Shown here piece by piece: positions 33,627-42,575 of a DNA stretch of 64,000 bases (positions are counted from its first letter, which is position 1; each line of letters begins with the position of its first letter). Position numbers and translations under genes: made by a program. The notes under the pieces are model-generated. The model made no database searches. It was not told where the DNA came from and saw only the letters and a program-made list of their open reading frames with translations. This DNA comes from Nocardioides sp. (GTDB lineage Bacteria; Actinomycetota; Actinomycetes; Propionibacteriales; Nocardioidaceae), in the NCBI RefSeq assembly GCF_030149505.1, contig NZ_JASBRN010000067.1, positions 1-64,000 on the forward strand, in the 5' to 3' direction.

Positions 33627-34469
33627 ATGAGGACTTTCGATGGCAAGGTGGCGGCAATCACGGGCGCCGCGTCGGGGATCGGCCGTGCACTGGCTGTCGA
33701 CCTGTCCCGACGGGGTTGCGCCCTGGCGTTGTCCGACGTCGACGCGGCGGGGCTTGCGCAGACCCAAGCGCTGTGTCGCGAGGGCACGGCGGAGGGCACG
33801 GCTCTGGTGACCAGCGATGTCGTGGACGTGGCGAACCGAGCAGAGATGTCGGCCTGGGCCGAGTCCGTCGTGGGAGCGCACGGCAAGGCCAACCTGATCT
33901 TCAACAACGCCGGAGTCGCTCTGGGCTCGACGGTGGAAGCCATGACGTGGGAGGACATGGACTGGTTGATGGGGATCAACTTCTGGGGCGTCGTCCACGG
34001 GACCAAGGCGTTCCTGCCCCACTTGATCAGGTCGGGCGAGGGGCACGTCGTGAACGTCTCCAGCGTCTTCGGGTTGATCTCGGTGCCGACGCAGTCCGCC
34101 TACAACGCCGCCAAGTTCGGCGTCCGAGGCTTCACCGACGCGTTGTACATGGAACTGAAGGTCGCGCGGCATCCCGTATCGGCGACCACGGTCCATCCTG
34201 GCGGCATCAAGACGAACATCGTCAAGAATGCACGCCTCCACGAGTCGTTGGGTGCCGCCGCTGACCTGGAGTCGACGCATGGGCGGTTCCAGAGCATCTC
34301 CATGACCTCGCCCGAGAAGGCGGCGAGCGCCATCCTCACGGCTGTCCGACGCGATCGCCGCAGGGTCACCGTCGGCCCCGACGCCAAGGTGATCGATCTG
34401 TTGTCGCGGCTGCCCGCACCGCTTTACCAGCAAGCCCTCGTGCTCGGAGCACGGCGCGAGCTGACGTGA
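33627..34469 (+). CDS. short-chain dehydrogenase/reductase
   Basis: A 280-residue SDR. The TGAASGIG nucleotide-binding motif is at 12-19, NNAG at about 93-96, catalytic Ser at about 146, and YNAAK with Tyr159 and Lys163. It oxidises or reduces an alcohol/ketone with NAD(P)(H); it could make the ketone used by the monooxygenase at 32080. AAAGGA lies 7 bases before the ATG at 33627. The 44-base gap suggests one transcript with the monooxygenase. Confidence 0.9.
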   Translation: MRTFDGKVAAITGAASGIGRALAVDLSRRGCALALSDVDAAGLAQTQALCREGTAEGTALVTSDVVDVANRAEMSAWAESVVGAHGKANLIFNNAGVALGSTVEAMTWEDMDWLMGINFWGVVHGTKAFLPHLIRSGEGHVVNVSSVFGLISVPTQSAYNAAKFGVRGFTDALYMELKVARHPVSATTVHPGGIKTNIVKNARLHESLGAAADLESTHGRFQSISMTSPEKAASAILTAVRRDRRRVTVGPDAKVIDLLSRLPAPLYQQALVLGARRELT

Positions 34470-34603
34470 TCGCGAGGAGCCGCATGTCGGGTTCGCGACG
34501 ACCACGGTGCCGCGCGCGACAGTCAGCCCCGGCGCTCAGTCTGCTGGGGAGTCGGTGTCGCTCGCTGCCAGGCCCGCGGTGGGCCGGACATCTCCGCCGT
34601 CCC

Positions 34604-34609
34604 TACAAT
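34604..34609 (+). promoter_or_regulatory. -10 box of the MerR gene (leaderless)
   Basis: TACAAT is the best -10 match in the window. It covers the ATG at 34608, so that ATG cannot be the start. It lies 7 bases before GTG 34617. Confidence 0.6.
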
Positions 34610-34616
34610 GGCTGAC

Positions 34617-35402
34617 GTGAAGAGTGGCAGCAACGGCCTGATGACCATCGACGCATTGGCGCTCGCATCGGGCATGACGGTACGGACTCTCCGATCGCAC
34701 GCCTCCCGGGGCTTGTTGCCCTCGCCGATCATGCAAGGCCGCGTCGGCTACTACAACGGGTCACATCTGGCACGGTTGACCTTCATCAGGGAGATGCAGT
34801 CCGCTGGCTTCAGCCTGTCCAGCATCGAGCAGATCCTCTCCGGAGTGCCCGATGACGCCGGCGAGGCCATGTTGCACATCATTCGCGGGCTGTTGGCTCC
34901 CTGGGATGCCGAGCCGACGACGACCTACACCCCAGAACAGATCCTGAGCCTGTTCGGAGCCAGCGCCACGCTCGAGTCGTTGACCGAGTTCGCGGACCTG
35001 GTCGGGGCGGAGTTCGATCCCGACGGGAACGTCACGGTCACGGCCCCGGGGCTGCTGACGGCCGCAGCCGAGGCAATGAAAGTGGGCCTGACGCCTCAGG
35101 GGGTCGCCGCAGCCGGCGAAGTCGTCGTCAACTCAGCGCGCGAGGTCGCGGCATGCTTCGTCCAGCTGTTCCGCGACAGCGTCTGGAGCCAGTTCGTCGA
35201 GGCTGGCATGCCCGAGGAGGACTGGAATCGGATCACCGGGATCCACGCGCGGCTGCAGCCGCTGGCCGTCCAGGCCTTCCTCAGCGCCTTCCAGGGTGCG
35301 ATGACCCAGGAGGTCAGCTCGGCGCTCAGCGAGGAGCTGGGGTCGGGTGCCCACGATGTGGTGCAGCGGCTGCTGAGGGCCGATCTCGGCGCCAGCAACT
35401 AG
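34617..35402 (+). CDS. MerR-family transcriptional regulator
   Basis: A 261-residue protein. Residues about 9-75 are a MerR-type winged HTH: MTIDALALASGMTVRTLRSH, LPSPIMQGRVGYYN, and LARLTFIREMQSAGFSLSSI. The C-terminal part is helical and unusually long (about 180 residues, ending VVQRLLRADLGASN), without recognisable metal ligands, so it may sense a lipid or other effector. GTG 34617 is chosen from the -10 box. It sits inside the lipid island between the SDR and the ferredoxin-reductase gene, so it is the obvious candidate to act at the 37-bp dyad elements; this is not shown. Confidence 0.8.
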   Translation: MKSGSNGLMTIDALALASGMTVRTLRSHASRGLLPSPIMQGRVGYYNGSHLARLTFIREMQSAGFSLSSIEQILSGVPDDAGEAMLHIIRGLLAPWDAEPTTTYTPEQILSLFGASATLESLTEFADLVGAEFDPDGNVTVTAPGLLTAAAEAMKVGLTPQGVAAAGEVVVNSAREVAACFVQLFRDSVWSQFVEAGMPEEDWNRITGIHARLQPLAVQAFLSAFQGAMTQEVSSALSEELGSGAHDVVQRLLRADLGASN

Positions 35403-35545
35403 CAGAACCGGGGTTCCGGGTCTCGGTCGGCGGCACCGACTGTGGACGGGGGAAGCCCCTCGCTCTGTCGCCTATGACTGACCACGACAGGGACGGGGAC
35501 GACGGGCGCGCTGCCGAAGCGTGCCCGTCGTCCCCGCGATCCCGC

Positions 35546-37135
35546 TCAGATCGCGCTCGTCAGCTTCACACGCGGCCGCCCTGCTGACAGGCCGTGTGCG
35601 ATCTCTGCCTCGTCGATGCGACGCCATGCCGGAAGATCCACGGAGTCGGGATGCCACTGGCGGAGCAGCTGACCCAAGTCCCCTGCAGGCGACACGGGTT
35701 CGAGAACGCCTGACGTCGCATCCTCGAGCACGCTGTTGACCGTCTCGCGCGCACACGTCTTGTTGGTGCCGATGAACCCGCGAGGTCCGCGCTTGATCCA
35801 TCCGACGACGTAGGCCCCTGGCAGACCCTCGACCCGGCCGCGCACATGCGGCACGACGCCTCGGTCCGGGTCGAAGGGGAGACTCGCGATCGGCGAGCCC
35901 TGGTAGCCGATGGAGGAGAGGACCAGACCGGCGGGCAGGTGATCGGATGTGCCACCGGGCGGTGATCCGGGGCCGGCGCTGCGGATCTCGACCTCCTCCA
36001 CCTGGTCTTGGCCGACGAACCGGTGCGGCGAGGACCAGAACCGAAGCACGATCCGCCTGGAGCTCGGCGCGGCCTGATATTCGGTCGGCAGGCTCCGCAG
36101 CAGGTCAAGCTTGTGGCGAAGCTGCACGTCGGCCCACTCCGGGGCAGGCGGGATATCGCCGGCGACGACGACCTCGAGATCGCGTCGAGCCATGAGGCCC
36201 ACCAGCTCGGGCAGCGTGAACGCCGCGTGCTCCGGCCCTCTGCGCCCCAGCACCACGACCTCTTCGACCTTGCTCTGGCGAAGGGCGGCCAAGGCATGGT
36301 CAGCGATGTCGGTGCGGGCCAACGCGTCCGGATCGGTCGTGAGGATGCGCGCCGCATCGATCGCGACGTTGCCGTTGCCGACGATCACCACCCGGCGATG
36401 GCTCAGATCGACGTGGGCATCGCCATGGTCAGGGTGGCCGTTGTACCAGGCGACGAAGCGAGTCGCGCTGCTCACGCCCGGGAGATCGGCACCGGGTACC
36501 TGCAGGACACGGTCCTGCGACGCCCCGGTGGCGTAGATGACCGCGGAGTAGCGCGCCGCCAACTCCTCGTGGTGCACCGAGGTGCCCACGTCCACGCCCA
36601 AGGCGTAGTGAAACCCCGGCAGGTCCTCGATGTCGCGGAAGAGCTTGTCGACCGCCTTGGTCATCTGGTGATCCGGTGCCACCCCCGATCTGACCAGTCC
36701 GTAGGGGACGCTCAGACGGTCGTAGACGGCGACCTCCACCCCCTCCTGCTTGAGCAGCTCGTCCGCAGCGTAGAGACCTGCGGGGCCAGAGCCCACGATG
36801 GCCACACGCAACGGCTTGTTCGGGGGGTTCAGCCGGATCAATGTGGGGACGATGGCTTGGACTCGCCGCTGGGTGGCCGGATGCACCTCGTGGAAGAGCC
36901 GGTTGATCTCCACGAAGGGCAACTGGTCGACCGGGAGCCTGGTGTCGCGAGTGATCGCTCCGACCGGGCACGCCGCGACGCACGCGCCGCAGTCCACACA
37001 GGTCTTGGGGTCGATGTACAGCATCTCGGCCGACTCGAACAGCTCGTCATCAGGGTTCGGCTGGATGGCGTTGACCGGGCAGGCGAAGACGCAAGCGGCA
37101 TCTCCACAGCACGCCTGGGTGATGACGTGGGTCAC
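35546..37135 (-). CDS. ferredoxin/ferredoxin-NADP+ reductase fusion, FprB-like
   Basis: A 529-residue protein. The N-terminus is a two-cluster ferredoxin: CCGDAACVFACP and CVDCGACVAACP, about residues 9-60. Then comes an adrenodoxin-reductase-type FAD/NADP reductase: VAIVGSGPAGLYAADELL, GLVRSGVAPDH, VVIVGNGNVAIDAARIL, and VVGWIKRGPRGFIGTNK. It takes electrons from NADPH to iron-sulfur clusters. It is 4 bases after the diiron oxygenase gene and starts at GTG 37135, so it is the likely electron donor for that enzyme. FprB is the M. tuberculosis name for this architecture. Confidence 0.85.
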   Translation of the reverse strand: MTHVITQACCGDAACVFACPVNAIQPNPDDELFESAEMLYIDPKTCVDCGACVAACPVGAITRDTRLPVDQLPFVEINRLFHEVHPATQRRVQAIVPTLIRLNPPNKPLRVAIVGSGPAGLYAADELLKQEGVEVAVYDRLSVPYGLVRSGVAPDHQMTKAVDKLFRDIEDLPGFHYALGVDVGTSVHHEELAARYSAVIYATGASQDRVLQVPGADLPGVSSATRFVAWYNGHPDHGDAHVDLSHRRVVIVGNGNVAIDAARILTTDPDALARTDIADHALAALRQSKVEEVVVLGRRGPEHAAFTLPELVGLMARRDLEVVVAGDIPPAPEWADVQLRHKLDLLRSLPTEYQAAPSSRRIVLRFWSSPHRFVGQDQVEEVEIRSAGPGSPPGGTSDHLPAGLVLSSIGYQGSPIASLPFDPDRGVVPHVRGRVEGLPGAYVVGWIKRGPRGFIGTNKTCARETVNSVLEDATSGVLEPVSPAGDLGQLLRQWHPDSVDLPAWRRIDEAEIAHGLSAGRPRVKLTSAI

Positions 37136-37139
37136 CGGC

Positions 37140-38210
37140 TCACGCCGCTCGGCGGAAGACGACCGCAGGCTCGCTGCGGAAACGTGACGGCCGGCCGTCG
37201 ATCTTGCACCAGCGCCACAACCGGCGAGACACCGGCGTCATGAGGCCACTGTCCTCGGCCAGCATCCGCACGTCGGCGAAGAGGTCGCGCAGTCGCTCCC
37301 GGGACTCCGGCGCCTGCCAGTACAGCTCCTTCATCACGTGGTCGGGGATGTCGAAGCGATCCCGGAAAGCCTTGGGCGGGACGAGGATGGCGTCGCCGAG
37401 GAACCGCATGATGAGCGGCAGAAGGGCCGCCGTGATGTGCCGCGCCTTCCGGCTGAGGTGGGGTGCACGAAGGCGCACGGCCTCGTGAGCGAAGGAGATG
37501 TGGCGGGCTTCCTCAGCGATATGGATCTCCATGACGCGTGACAGGACGGGCGGGAGCTCGGCGCCAGCCCTGAAGATCGACTTCTGCGTGTGGTCGATCG
37601 GCTCCTCGCCCGCAAGCACGCCCAAGAAGAAGACCACCGGATACCGCGTGACCAGCATCGGCAGGACCGGTGCCAGCTTCCGCAGGATCCACGGCATGCC
37701 GTCGACGTCGGCGCCGATGCGGTTGACGACCTCTTGGAACATCTGCGTGTGGTGGCACTCTTCGGTGGCCTCGTGCATCAGGTACCGGTACTCCACCGAG
37801 CCGTTGGGCAGTGCGAAGACGTACTGCATGATGGACCGGATGAGCACGTTCTCGAACTGAAGGCCGACCTTGAGGATGTTCGCCTGGCGCCAGAGTCCGA
37901 TCTCGATCTGCCGCTCCAGCGGCTGCTTGAGGTACCACTCGTGGCCGCCGAGCGGGTCCACCGCGGCAGGCAGGACCCATCGCTCGTCGTCCTGCCTGAC
38001 CTGGAAGTCCTCGTCGTCCCACGGGATGTCCGCGAAGGCATCGAAGTGGCGGTCCACCGAGGCCTGGCTCAGCGTGCGCAGCACGTCCTCGTAGTTCTCC
38101 TGGGTGACCTCAGTGCTGAGTGCCTCGTTGAGACTCATGGGCGTGAGACCGCGCCCGCTCTCAGGTGACGAAGAGCCGGGGGCGTGGTTGGCCAACTCGT
38201 GAGTTGACAT
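37140..38210 (-). CDS. AurF-like diiron oxygenase
   Basis: A 356-residue helical protein of the AurF/ferritin-like superfamily. Ligand-type motifs are EATEECHHTQMF and MEIHIAEEARHISFAHEAV, which give the Glu and His for a two-iron site. AurF oxidises amines to nitro compounds, but relatives near lipid genes hydroxylate other substrates, so the reaction is unknown. ATG 38210 has GAGGAGGAAGACC immediately upstream, a strong ribosome site. Its promoter region contains dyad element 2. Coupled to the ferredoxin reductase at 35546. Confidence 0.8.
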   Translation of the reverse strand: MSTHELANHAPGSSSPESGRGLTPMSLNEALSTEVTQENYEDVLRTLSQASVDRHFDAFADIPWDDEDFQVRQDDERWVLPAAVDPLGGHEWYLKQPLERQIEIGLWRQANILKVGLQFENVLIRSIMQYVFALPNGSVEYRYLMHEATEECHHTQMFQEVVNRIGADVDGMPWILRKLAPVLPMLVTRYPVVFFLGVLAGEEPIDHTQKSIFRAGAELPPVLSRVMEIHIAEEARHISFAHEAVRLRAPHLSRKARHITAALLPLIMRFLGDAILVPPKAFRDRFDIPDHVMKELYWQAPESRERLRDLFADVRMLAEDSGLMTPVSRRLWRWCKIDGRPSRFRSEPAVVFRRAA

Positions 38211-38235
38211 GGTCTTCCTCCTCTGGGGACAGGTC

Positions 38236-38272
38236 TATGACGTGTTCGAACGTACCGCTAAATACTGTCACG
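38236..38272 (-). promoter_or_regulatory. 37-bp dyad element 2 (diiron oxygenase promoter)
   Basis: Read on the minus strand, it starts CGTGACA and ends CGTCATA, with GGTACGTT (38249-38256 on +) in the middle. It aligns with element 1 base for base along its length, including the -10 TACGTT. Leader to ATG 38210 is about 32 bases. Confidence 0.55.
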
Positions 38273-38319
38273 CACAATGCTGACTAGTTTGTGGGAGGTG
38301 ATTGACGTCTCTCCAGGCG

Positions 38320-38356
38320 TGTGACACCTTTTGGCGTCGCACTAGAAGTCGTCACG
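38320..38356 (+). promoter_or_regulatory. 37-bp dyad element 3 (hydrolase/Mce promoter side)
   Basis: Starts TGTGACACCTTTTGG and ends TCGTCACG. It has the same length and end sequences as elements 1 and 2, but the centre (GCGTCGCACTAG) is less alike. It lies 42 bases before the hydrolase GTG 38398, downstream of TTGACG at 38302. Confidence 0.45.
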
Positions 38357-38397
38357 TTCTGACGGGCGCACGAGGTTGCAAGGAAGGGACGGCACAC

Positions 38398-39441
38398 GTG
38401 AAGACGCAGGTGGCTCTCGCCGGCTTGGGGATCGCGGTGGCACATCGTGCGGCGCGCGGCAAGGTGCTCCGGGCCAGGACGCAGCCGGACAGGGATCTCG
38501 TGAGCCACGGCGCTGGTCGTCCTGTGAGGCAGTCCTTCGTCCACGCGCCCGACGGAGCGCGGCTGGCGGTCAACGAGTGGGGTGATCCTCACGCCCCCGT
38601 CACTGTCGTGCTGCTGCACGGGTGGACCCTGTCGTCGCGCCTGTGGTCACGACAGATCGCCGTGCTCAGTCAGCATGCACGTGTCGTCGCCTACGACCAT
38701 CGCGGCCACGGCCGGTCGGACCGTGGCCTCGCGGAGAGTTGCACGCTCGACCAGCTCGGGGCGGATCTCGCCGCCGTCGTTGACACGGTGGCGCCGGAGG
38801 GGCGGCTGGTGCTCGCGGGTCACTCGATGGGGGGCATGACCCTCATGCACCTGGCTGAGCAACGGCCTGCTCTCGTGGCCGAGCGCGTGGACGGAGTCGT
38901 GATCGTCAGCTCCAGCGCCGGGGAGTTGTCCAGGTCGGACTTCGGCCTCCCAGGCCCCTTGGGAGTCGGCGTACGCGTCCTGGGACCCAGTGTCATGGCG
39001 ATGCTCGGTCGCCTCGAGTCCTGGGCAGAACGACACGACGCTCTCGCCCCAGAGCTGTGGCTCGCCATCCGAGCGCTGTGCTTCGGACGAGGAGCCCCTG
39101 CCCATCTCGTGGACGAGATGCTAGCGGTGGTCCAGGACGTTCCGCTCGGGGTCGTCTCGGCGTTCTACGCCGGGTTGGCGCTGCATGACGGCACTCCCGG
39201 TCTGCGCGCACTGATGGACACCCCCACCACGATCCTGGTCGGAACCGAGGACCGGCTGACGCCGGTGTCCCACAGCATGCGGATCGCGAAGGCACTGCCC
39301 CAGGCCGAGCTGACGACCTTCGAGGGCGCGGGGCACATGCTCACCCTGGAGCGAGCCGACGAGGTGGCCGACGCGATCTGTCGACACGTCAGCCGCAGGC
39401 CGGCGGCGGACGAGGCCGGTGACCACCTTGTCGCGCGATGA
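38398..39441 (+). CDS. alpha/beta hydrolase
   Basis: A 347-residue hydrolase. The nucleophile elbow GHSMGG has Ser143, the acid is Asp285 in VGTEDRLTP, and the base is His313 in GAGHM. HGWTLSSRLW forms the oxyanion hole. A short hydrophobic N-terminus may reach the membrane. It likely cleaves an ester of a lipid product of the monooxygenase, or releases imported esters; this is an inference. GTG 38398 has AAGGAAGGGA upstream (38380-38389). It is followed, 129 bases later, by the Mce operon. Confidence 0.85.
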   Translation: MKTQVALAGLGIAVAHRAARGKVLRARTQPDRDLVSHGAGRPVRQSFVHAPDGARLAVNEWGDPHAPVTVVLLHGWTLSSRLWSRQIAVLSQHARVVAYDHRGHGRSDRGLAESCTLDQLGADLAAVVDTVAPEGRLVLAGHSMGGMTLMHLAEQRPALVAERVDGVVIVSSSAGELSRSDFGLPGPLGVGVRVLGPSVMAMLGRLESWAERHDALAPELWLAIRALCFGRGAPAHLVDEMLAVVQDVPLGVVSAFYAGLALHDGTPGLRALMDTPTTILVGTEDRLTPVSHSMRIAKALPQAELTTFEGAGHMLTLERADEVADAICRHVSRRPAADEAGDHLVAR

Positions 39442-39570
39442 CGGCGAGCCGATGGACGCTCGCCGGTGGGGGACGGTCCCGCTGCTGGCGGGCCCCGTGG
39501 GGGGACCTGGCCTGGTCTCGGCGGCGATGACTGCCACGCTCCGTGGCGTCGAGCCGGCGCGGTGGGACCG

Positions 39571-40344
39571 GTGACGCACCTCGTGCTGGCGCCGCTCGCC
39601 GGCGCCGGAGGGCTGTTCGCCATGTTCGTGGACGTCGCCCGTGCCACCTTCCGACGCCCCTTCGCCGCACGGGAGTACGTCGACCAGACGTGGTTCGTGG
39701 CGCGAGTCACCACCCTGCCCACCGCCTTGGTGGCCATCCCCTTCGGTGCGGTCATCGCCCTGCAACTGGGCAGCCTCACCAGACAGCTGGGGGCGCAGTC
39801 CTACACCGGTGCAGCCTCCGCATTGGCCATCATCCGGGAGGCGGCGCCGATCGCCACCGCGCTCCTCGTCGCCGGTGCGGCCGGGACCGCGATCTGCTCC
39901 GACCTGGGAGCCCGAAGGGTCCGAGAGGAGATCGATGCCCTCGAAGTCCTCGGGATCGACCCCGTCCAACGCCTGGTGGTGCCCCGGGTGCTCGCGGCCA
40001 TCACGGTGGCGGTGCTGCTCAACGGCTTCGTTGCCTTCGTCGGCATCGTGGGCGGGTACTTCTTCAGTGTAGGACTACAGGGCAGCAGCGCAGGCTCGTA
40101 CTTCGCCGGATTCGCCACGCTGGCTCAGTCCAGCGACCTCTACGTCGGAGCTCTCAAGGCGGCGATCTTCGGCCTGATCGCGGGTGTGGTGGCTTCCTAC
40201 AAGGGCCTCACCGCCAGTGGGGGGCCCCAGGGCGTCGGTGATGCGGTCAACGCCGCGGTGGTGCAGACCTTCCTGTTGCTGTTCTCCGTCAATTTCCTGA
40301 TCACAGCCGTGTACACCGAGATCGTGCCCCCGAGAGGTCGATGA
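39571..40344 (+). CDS. YrbE/MlaE-type permease subunit A
   Basis: A 257-residue MlaE-family membrane protein with about five or six spans. DLGARRVREEIDALEVLGIDPVQRLVVPRV is the conserved motif by which these permeases couple to the ATPase. It works with YrbEB as the inner part of an Mce lipid importer. The GTG at 39571 is the most likely start; another GTG is at 39562. It begins the yrbEAB-mceABCDEF operon. The ATPase (MceG/Mkl) is not in the window and is often encoded elsewhere. Confidence 0.85.
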   Translation: MTHLVLAPLAGAGGLFAMFVDVARATFRRPFAAREYVDQTWFVARVTTLPTALVAIPFGAVIALQLGSLTRQLGAQSYTGAASALAIIREAAPIATALLVAGAAGTAICSDLGARRVREEIDALEVLGIDPVQRLVVPRVLAAITVAVLLNGFVAFVGIVGGYFFSVGLQGSSAGSYFAGFATLAQSSDLYVGALKAAIFGLIAGVVASYKGLTASGGPQGVGDAVNAAVVQTFLLLFSVNFLITAVYTEIVPPRGR

Positions 40345-40347
40345 CCC

Positions 40348-41202
40348 ATGGTCAGCGCTACTCCTGCTCGCTCGAGACCAGGCATCCCCCGAGTCGCACG
40401 CCGAGCGATCGGAGGACTGGACGAGCTGGGAAGACTGACATCCTTCACCTGGGCGGTCGTGCGTGCCATGCCCCTCTCCATCACGCGCTATCGCATGGAG
40501 ACCCTCCGCCTGGTGGGAGACGTCGCACTGGGCAGAGGCGCTCTGGCGGCTCTGGGCGGGAGCGTGGGTGTCGTGGTGGCGATGTCCTTCTTCACCGGCA
40601 TCGAGGTCGGTCTCCAAGGCTACGAGGGGCTGGAGCAGATCGGAGCCTCCGCCCTGACGGGCTTCATCTCGGCCTACTTCAACACCCGGGAGATCTCGCC
40701 GCTGGTCGCCGGCGTCGCACTCTCGGCGACGGTGGGCTGCGGGTTCACCGCGCAGCTCGGAGCGATGAGGATCTCGGAGGAGATCGACGCTCTCGAGGTG
40801 ATGGCAGTCTCCCCGATCCCGTTCCTCGTCGCCTCCCGCGTGTGGGCCGGGATGCTGGCGGTGGTCCCGCTGTACTTTGTTGGCCTCCTCGCGTCGTACC
40901 TGAGCACACGATCGGTGGTGACGCTGGTCTACGGCCAGTCCGAGGGAACCTATGACCACTACTTCCACCTGTTCCTTCCGCCCGAGGACATCGCCTGGTC
41001 GGTCTTTAAGGTCCTGGTCTTCGCGGTGATGGTCATCCTCGTGCACTGTTGGTACGGCTTCACCGCCTCAGGTGGACCTGCGGGCGTGGGGATGTCCGTG
41101 GGACGCTCGGTCCGCTTCGCCATCGTCGCCATCGTCGTGCTCGACTTCCTTCTCAGCATGGCCATCTGGGGATCGACGACCACCGTCAGGATCGCCGGAT
41201 GA
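40348..41202 (+). CDS. YrbE/MlaE-type permease subunit B
   Basis: A 284-residue partner of the preceding gene. QLGAMRISEEIDALEVMAVSPIPFLVASRVWAGM is the matching MlaE motif. It has the long N-terminal cytoplasmic part common in YrbEB proteins (about residues 1-45). ATG 40348 is 3 bases after the YrbEA stop, and its own stop overlaps mceA (ATGA). Confidence 0.9.
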   Translation: MVSATPARSRPGIPRVARRAIGGLDELGRLTSFTWAVVRAMPLSITRYRMETLRLVGDVALGRGALAALGGSVGVVVAMSFFTGIEVGLQGYEGLEQIGASALTGFISAYFNTREISPLVAGVALSATVGCGFTAQLGAMRISEEIDALEVMAVSPIPFLVASRVWAGMLAVVPLYFVGLLASYLSTRSVVTLVYGQSEGTYDHYFHLFLPPEDIAWSVFKVLVFAVMVILVHCWYGFTASGGPAGVGMSVGRSVRFAIVAIVVLDFLLSMAIWGSTTTVRIAG

Positions 41203-42575
41203 GCAACTCCCGAGGCTCGATCCGCTACCCGCTGCTCGGACTTCTGGCTCTGTCCATGGGTGTCGCCGGAGTCGGCCTGACGTTCGCCAGCTACCAGAAG
41301 GTCTTCGCCGACACCGTCATGGTGGAGGTCCGACTGGAGAGGGCCGAGGAGCAGCTGGACCGGCAGGCGGACGTCAAGGTCAACGGCGTTCGGGTGGGCG
41401 AGGTCAAGGAGCTGTCACCCACCGCGGAGGGTGATGTCCTGCTGTCCGTCGCCCTCGACCGGGAGCTCGCCGCGAAGGTGCCCGCCGACGTCACAGCCAG
41501 GCTGGTGCCCAAGACCCTGTTCGGTGAGAAGTACGTCGAGCTCGTGCCCCAGGGCGCCGACGACTCCATCCGCGCCGGCACGGTCATCGCCCAGGACATG
41601 ACTCGTCGTTCGGTCCGCCTCCAAGAGGTGTTCGACTCCCTCGACCCGCTCCTGCGCACCGTCAGGCCGGCGGATCTCAACGCTGCGACGTCGAGCCTCG
41701 CCTTCGCCCTCGCCGGCAACGGAGCCGACCTGGGCAGGACCCTGGACTCGGTGGCCGCGTACGCCGGCAGCGCCCGCACGTTCCTTCCCGATCTCGAGGC
41801 GGATCTCACGCTGCTGGCTGACGTGGCGGCCGTCTACGCACGAGTGGCTCCGCGTCTGCTCGGCATCACCGGGGACGCGGTCACCACGATCAGCACCGTG
41901 CGGGACGAGATCGGCGATGTGGCGGCCGCGCTCCGCGGAACCAGCGACGTCTCCGGGCGGGTGCGGGTCCTGCTGGAGGAGAACGAGGAGACGCTGGTAG
42001 GTCTGATGGAGAGTCTTCGTCCGACGTTGGCGCTGCTGGAGGAGTACTCCCCGGAGTTCGACTGCGTCTTCAACGGCGCCAAGCTGGCCATCCAGCGCAT
42101 CTACGACGTCTTCGGGGGTGACGACGGCCCGTTCGTCATCCGCGGACGGCTGCGTCTCGGCCAGACCCGCGGCGTGTATCCCCGAGGCTTCGCTCCCAAC
42201 GAGCCCCTGCAGGCCAAGCTGCTGGAGGAGCTCAAGGCCTTCGGGCCATCGTGTCCGGTCGTGACCGACGAGGCGATCGGGGGCACACCCAACGCGGACA
42301 TCCCCGCGCCGGCGTTGGCGTTGATCGGTTCCTATCGCGGACTGCTCGGACTCCCCGCTACTCCGCTTGATACGGGGCAGCAGCAGGAGCAGGAGCAGGA
42401 GCAGGACGGCGAGCGCGATCCTCTCCCCGGGCTCGATCTTCCTCAAGGCCTTCTCGACAGCCTCGACCTCCCACTGCCCGAGAGCAGCGCAGAGACCAGC
42501 GACGGCCTGCTCTCGCCCTTCTTCGACATGGTGGCGAACGTCACCTCCGGCCTGAGGACGAAGGAGGACCAGTGA
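41199..42575 (+). CDS. Mce family protein A (lipid-transport tunnel subunit)
   Basis: A 458-residue protein: one N-terminal membrane anchor (YPLLGLLALSMGVAGVGLTF), the MCE beta-barrel domain at about 40-115 (DVKVNGVRVGEVKEL and VPKTLFGEKYVELVP), then a long helical region that forms the tunnel with the other five subunits, and a Gln/Glu repeat stretch (QQQEQEQEQEQ) near 405. The C-terminus is low-complexity. Mce complexes bring lipids or sterols across the cell envelope. ATG 41199 overlaps the YrbEB stop. Confidence 0.9.
   Translation: MSNSRGSIRYPLLGLLALSMGVAGVGLTFASYQKVFADTVMVEVRLERAEEQLDRQADVKVNGVRVGEVKELSPTAEGDVLLSVALDRELAAKVPADVTARLVPKTLFGEKYVELVPQGADDSIRAGTVIAQDMTRRSVRLQEVFDSLDPLLRTVRPADLNAATSSLAFALAGNGADLGRTLDSVAAYAGSARTFLPDLEADLTLLADVAAVYARVAPRLLGITGDAVTTISTVRDEIGDVAAALRGTSDVSGRVRVLLEENEETLVGLMESLRPTLALLEEYSPEFDCVFNGAKLAIQRIYDVFGGDDGPFVIRGRLRLGQTRGVYPRGFAPNEPLQAKLLEELKAFGPSCPVVTDEAIGGTPNADIPAPALALIGSYRGLLGLPATPLDTGQQQEQEQEQDGERDPLPGLDLPQGLLDSLDLPLPESSAETSDGLLSPFFDMVANVTSGLRTKEDQ

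Noticed and set aside
34608-34610. ATG start of the MerR gene
   Set aside because: It lies within the TACAAT -10 box; GTG 34617 fits a leaderless transcript better.
39442-39570. A fourth 37-bp dyad element before yrbEA
   Set aside because: I looked for GTGAC and GTCA ends at the same spacing and did not find them; the operon may be read from the hydrolase promoter.
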